Below are positions 60,866-64,000 of a DNA stretch of 64,000 bases, one piece after another. The DNA is from Collinsella sp. TF08-11AT (GTDB lineage Bacteria; Actinomycetota; Coriobacteriia; Coriobacteriales; Coriobacteriaceae): NCBI RefSeq assembly GCF_003437035.1, contig NZ_QSRL01000011.1, forward strand, positions 1 to 64,000, written 5' to 3'. Positions within the stretch are counted from its first letter, which is position 1. Every line of letters begins with the position of its first letter. The notes beneath the pieces are model-generated. The model was given only the letters and a program-made list of their open reading frames with translations. It ran no database searches and was not told the origin of the DNA. The translations under genes were made by a program, and so were the position numbers.

Positions 60866-63562
60866 ATGGAAGAAATGCCCAAGAACTACGATCCGTCGAC
60901 CAACGAGCCGGCGATCCTGCAGAAGTGGCTCGACGGCGGCTACTACAAGCGCCGCGAGGGCGTGGGCGACTGCACCGTCACCATTCCGCCTCCCAACGTG
61001 ACCGGCAAGCTCCACATGGGCCACGCCACCGACGACTCCATCCAGGACGCCATCATCCGCATGGCCCGCATGCGTGGCAAGTCCACGCGCTGGGTGCTCG
61101 GTACCGACCACGCCGGTATCGCCACGCAGACCAAGGTCGACAAGAAGCTCAAGAGCGAGGGCATCAGCCGCCTGGAGATTGGCCGCGACAAGTTTGTCGA
61201 CGCCTGCTGGGACTGGACCCACGAGTACGGCGGCATCATCGTCGAGCAGATCAAGCGTATGGGCTGCTCCGTCGACTTCGACAACGAGCGCTTCACCATG
61301 GACGAGGACTATGCCCAGGCCGTGCGCAAGGTCTTTTGCGACTGGTACCACGACGGCCTGATCTATCGTGGCAAGCGCATCGTCAACTGGTGCCCCAACT
61401 GCACCACCGCTATCTCGGACGACGAGGCCGAGTACAAGGACGAGAAGGGCCACCTGTGGCACCTGCGCTACCCGCTGACTGAGCCGGTCAACGGCCAGGA
61501 CTACATCGTCGTCGCCACCACGCGCCCTGAGACCATGCTTGGTGACACGGGCGTCGCCGTCTCCCCGAAGGATCCCGAGAAGGCCGCCTTCGTGGGCAAG
61601 ACCGTTAAGCTCCCCATCGTCGACCGTGAGATTCCTATCTTTGAGGATTGGCATGTCGACGCCAACTTTGGCTCCGGCTTCGTCAAGGTCACCCCTGCCC
61701 ACGACCCCAACGACTACGCCATGGGTCAGGCTCACGACCTGCCGCAGATCAACATCTTCGACGAGCACGCGGTGGTCGTCGAGGGCTACGGCGAGTTTAC
61801 CGGCATGAACCGCGATGAGTGCCGCGAGGCTGTCGTCAAGTGGTTCGACGAGCACGGTCTGCTCGACCACGTCGAAGAGCTCGACCACTCCGTCATGCAC
61901 TGCTACCGTTGCGACTCCGCCCTGGAGCCGTGGCTGTCCGAGCAGTGGTTTGTGGCCGTCGACAAGCTCAAGGGGCCGGCGCTCGACGCCGTCAACTCCG
62001 GCAAGGTCACCTTCCACCCCGCGCGCTGGACGCAGACCTACACCACCTGGATGGAGAACCTTAAGGACTGGTGCATCAGCCGTCAGCTGTGGTGGGGCCA
62101 CCGCATCCCCGTGTTCTACTGCGAGGACTGTGGCTGGGAGGACGCCCTTACCGAGGACACCGACGTGTGCCCCAAGTGCGGCGGCCATCACGTGCATCAG
62201 GACGAGAACGTGCTGGACACCTGGTTCAGCTCGCAGCTGTGGACCTTCGCCACGCAGGGCTGGCCGCAAAAGCCGGAGCTGCTCGAGGGCCATCACCCCA
62301 CGACGGCGCTCGTCACCGCGCGCGACATCATCGCGCTGTGGGTCGCCCGCATGGTCATGAGCTCGCTGTATTTCTTGGACGAGGTGCCGTTTAAGGACGT
62401 CGTCATCTACCCGACGATCCTGGCCAAGGACGGCAGCCGCATGTCCAAGTCCAAGGGCAACGGCGTTGACCCCATGGACCTCATTGGCATGTACGGCGCC
62501 GACGCCATGCGCTTCAACTTGCTCACGCTGTGCACCAACAACCAGGACGTCAAGTTCGACGCGAACATCGACAAGAAGACCAAGAAGCTTATCGACAGCC
62601 CGCGTACCGACCAGGCCAAGAGCTTTGTGACCAAGATCTGGAACGCCAGCCGCTTCCTGCTCATGAACATGGAGGGCTACACGCCCGGCGAACCCGTCGT
62701 GGAGACGCCGGCTGACGCCTGGATGTTCAGCCGCCTTGCCAATGCCGTGAAGATGGTCACCGAGGGCATCGAGAACTACACCTTTGGCGACATGGCGCGC
62801 GGCGTGCAGCAGTTCTTCTGGAACGAGGTCTGCGACTGGTACGTCGAGGTCACCAAGGCCCGTCTGAAGGGCGAGGGCCGTCTGCAGGCTCAGCGCAACC
62901 TGATCTTTGTGCTCGACACCTCGATTCGCCTGATGCACCCGCTTATGCCGTTTGTCACCGAGGAGATCTGGGACAACATGCCGGCCAGCGTGCTTGACTT
63001 GGATGCCGAGGGCAACGTTGACCGCGCCGAGGCGCTCATGATCGCCAAGTGGCCCGAGCCCGCCGACTACGCCAAGTACGTCGACGAGCCCGCCGAGCGC
63101 GCGTTTGAGCTGTGCCGTGCCGTCGTGTCTGCCGCCCGTGCCACCCGTTCGCGTTATCGCTTAAGCCCCAAGGCCGAGCTCGACGTTGTCGTGCGCGCCG
63201 GCGCCGAGGATATCGAGAAGCTCGAGAGCCTGCGCTCCACGATTGAGCCGCTGGCGAACACCGCTTCGCTGGTTATGGGTACCGACGTTGAGAAGCCGGC
63301 TGCGAGCATTGCCGTGGTCGACAGCGGCGTCGAGGTCTTTGTGGTTCTCGAGGGCAAGGTTGACCTTTCGGCCGAGAAGGCGCGCCTGGAGAAAGAGATT
63401 GCCGCGGCCCAGAAGGAGCTCGCCGGCTGCGAGAAGACGCTCGCCAACGAGGGCTTTGTGGCCAAGGCCGCGCCCGCGGTGGTCCAGAAGAAGAGGGACC
63501 GTGCAGCTGAGCTCAAGGAGATCCTGGCGGCGCTGACTGCTCAGGTTGCTGACTTCTCGTAG
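60866..63562 (+). CDS. valS: Valine-tRNA ligase
   Basis: ValS charges tRNA-Val. The protein of 898 residues has the class I HIGH motif in PPPNVTGKLHMGHA (about residue 40), the editing domain (TTRPETMLGDTGVAV, about 218), the KMSKS motif as GSRMSKSKGNGVDP (about 525) and the C-terminal coiled coil (about 830-898, KVDLSAEKARLEKEIAAAQK). Cysteine pairs HCYRCDSAL and CEDCGWED/CPKCGGHH look like zinc sites. The start follows GGGAGAG. No T-box was found; the leader instead holds the family A palindrome. Confidence 0.97.
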   Translation: MEEMPKNYDPSTNEPAILQKWLDGGYYKRREGVGDCTVTIPPPNVTGKLHMGHATDDSIQDAIIRMARMRGKSTRWVLGTDHAGIATQTKVDKKLKSEGISRLEIGRDKFVDACWDWTHEYGGIIVEQIKRMGCSVDFDNERFTMDEDYAQAVRKVFCDWYHDGLIYRGKRIVNWCPNCTTAISDDEAEYKDEKGHLWHLRYPLTEPVNGQDYIVVATTRPETMLGDTGVAVSPKDPEKAAFVGKTVKLPIVDREIPIFEDWHVDANFGSGFVKVTPAHDPNDYAMGQAHDLPQINIFDEHAVVVEGYGEFTGMNRDECREAVVKWFDEHGLLDHVEELDHSVMHCYRCDSALEPWLSEQWFVAVDKLKGPALDAVNSGKVTFHPARWTQTYTTWMENLKDWCISRQLWWGHRIPVFYCEDCGWEDALTEDTDVCPKCGGHHVHQDENVLDTWFSSQLWTFATQGWPQKPELLEGHHPTTALVTARDIIALWVARMVMSSLYFLDEVPFKDVVIYPTILAKDGSRMSKSKGNGVDPMDLIGMYGADAMRFNLLTLCTNNQDVKFDANIDKKTKKLIDSPRTDQAKSFVTKIWNASRFLLMNMEGYTPGEPVVETPADAWMFSRLANAVKMVTEGIENYTFGDMARGVQQFFWNEVCDWYVEVTKARLKGEGRLQAQRNLIFVLDTSIRLMHPLMPFVTEEIWDNMPASVLDLDAEGNVDRAEALMIAKWPEPADYAKYVDEPAERAFELCRAVVSAARATRSRYRLSPKAELDVVVRAGAEDIEKLESLRSTIEPLANTASLVMGTDVEKPAASIAVVDSGVEVFVVLEGKVDLSAEKARLEKEIAAAQKELAGCEKTLANEGFVAKAAPAVVQKKRDRAAELKEILAALTAQVADFS

Positions 63563-63577
63563 GCGGTACTGGGGGAC

Positions 63578-63685
63578 GCGGTTTGGGGCATTGCTCGCTA
63601 CTGCGGACAGTCCTGCTCGCACGAAGGCCACATTAAGTGGCCTTCGGCTCGTGCGGAACTTGTATCGAGCAAAGCCCCAAACCGC
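63578..63685. repeat. Palindromic element family A, copy 3 (inverted)
   Basis: The 20-base arms (63578-63597, 63666-63685) differ at one position. The core matches the minus-strand orientation of copies 1 and 2: TTCCGCACGAGCCGAAGG, then TTAAT, then CAGGAC. The inner stem is GAAGGCCAC/GTGGCCTTC (63623-63645). It lies right after valS, so valS is bracketed by two copies in opposite orientation. Confidence 0.9.
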
Positions 63686-63786
63686 TCCCATGGCGGTTAC
63701 GTGGTTGCTTGCATCTGCCTGTTAGGACCGCTGTGTTGTAGCCTTGATTCTGCTGCAAAGCGGTGTTTGGCTGATATTTTGAATGG

Positions 63787-63819
63787 GAGGGGCTCGTTGT
63801 TGCTTACGGGCCTCTTTTT
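63787..63819 (+). terminator. Weak terminator-like hairpin
   Basis: GAGG and CTCG pair with CGGG and CCTC across a two-base bulge, followed by TTTTT. The remaining bases 63686-63786 show no gene. Confidence 0.45.
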
Positions 63820-63840
63820 ATGTTGAGGGGACTTTGGTTT

Positions 63841-64000
63841 ATGCCTAAACGTTCGGGGTCGTATTCTGTACCGTTCTCGTTTGATTTGCTTTCGTTTGAT
63901 GAGGCTGTGGGGCTAGCTGCTGATACAGGGCGGATTTCTGGGGATGCTGGGCCTCTGCTCGAGACGGTTGTCGATATGCTCGATGAGTTGGGGCGTCCGG
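63841..64000 (+). CDS. Partial gene, probably folylpolyglutamate/dihydrofolate synthase
   Basis: An ATG at 63841 behind GAGGGGA opens a frame that runs past the window end. The 53 visible residues (from MPKRSGSYSVPFSFDLLSFD to MLDELGRP) match the helical N-terminus of FolC-type ligases, where FDEAV... and a conserved LGRP/LGNP precede the ATP loop. folC often follows valS in Gram-positive genomes, which supports the guess. The diagnostic GTNGKGS loop would lie beyond base 64000, so the call rests on position and weak similarity. Confidence 0.5.
   Translation, partial: MPKRSGSYSVPFSFDLLSFDEAVGLAADTGRISGDAGPLLETVVDMLDELGRP

Overview
The window looks like chromosome of a host-associated, strictly anaerobic Coriobacteriia member, most likely Collinsella or a close relative. 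By eye it is about 60% GC. It uses GTG and TTG starts, GAAAGG/AGGAGG ribosome sites, and many short Rho-independent terminators. Anaerobic functions recur: SelA/SelB/SelD, a double-cubane-type reductase with its activase, a molybdenum hydroxylase, a C_GCAxxG_C_C protein and a formate/nitrite channel. No respiratory chain genes are visible. The genus is inference; no database was searched.

Layout. 1-1530 is the right part of a very GC-rich IS30-type insertion sequence. 1.7-5.5 kb holds small genes: hypothetical, Bax-inhibitor-like, PARG-like macrodomain, SGNH hydrolase and pentapeptide-repeat protein. 5.6-8.1 kb is a minus-strand thiC-thiD unit under a TPP riboswitch. 8.2-15.1 kb carries a one-TM protein, yaaA, an M18 aminopeptidase, polA and a Cof-type HAD phosphatase. 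15.6-18.8 kb has argG and argH with a missed 56-codon ORF between them. 19.2-24.4 kb has ndk, rpiB, a cysteine desulfidase-like gene, a HAD hydrolase and rpsA. 24.7-25.06 kb is the RNase P RNA. 25.3-33.1 kb has a YigZ protein, a C_GCAxxG_C_C protein, a Cys/Met-metabolism PLP enzyme, an MFS exporter, xpt, a GGQ-domain rescue factor, a lipid kinase and a CLC channel.

33.3-56.7 kb is a molybdenum/selenium region. It runs moeA, mogA/moaB, modABC (ModB has an unusual N-terminal ectodomain), a YjiM-like reductase and its activase, selD, yedF, DUF3343, a cysteine desulfurase, brnQ, tRNA-Pro and tRNA-Gly, an FNT channel, selA, selB, gdhA, and a two-gene molybdenum hydroxylase. selD contains an in-frame TGA at codon 17 followed by a SECIS-like hairpin, so SelD appears to be a selenoprotein and the true start lies upstream of where a standard gene caller would put it. 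The genes jointly suggest molybdate uptake, molybdopterin synthesis, selenophosphate production, Sec incorporation and possibly labile-selenium insertion into the hydroxylase. No selC was seen in the window.

56.9-64 kb has tRNA-Leu, tig-clpP-clpX, valS and the start of a folC-like gene.

The most unusual signal is intergenic: several families of long near-perfect palindromes with variable outer arms and conserved inner cores. Two families occur more than once here and show compensatory base changes in the inner stem. Some copies carry, in their arms, an inverted copy of the 3' end of the neighbouring gene or tRNA.
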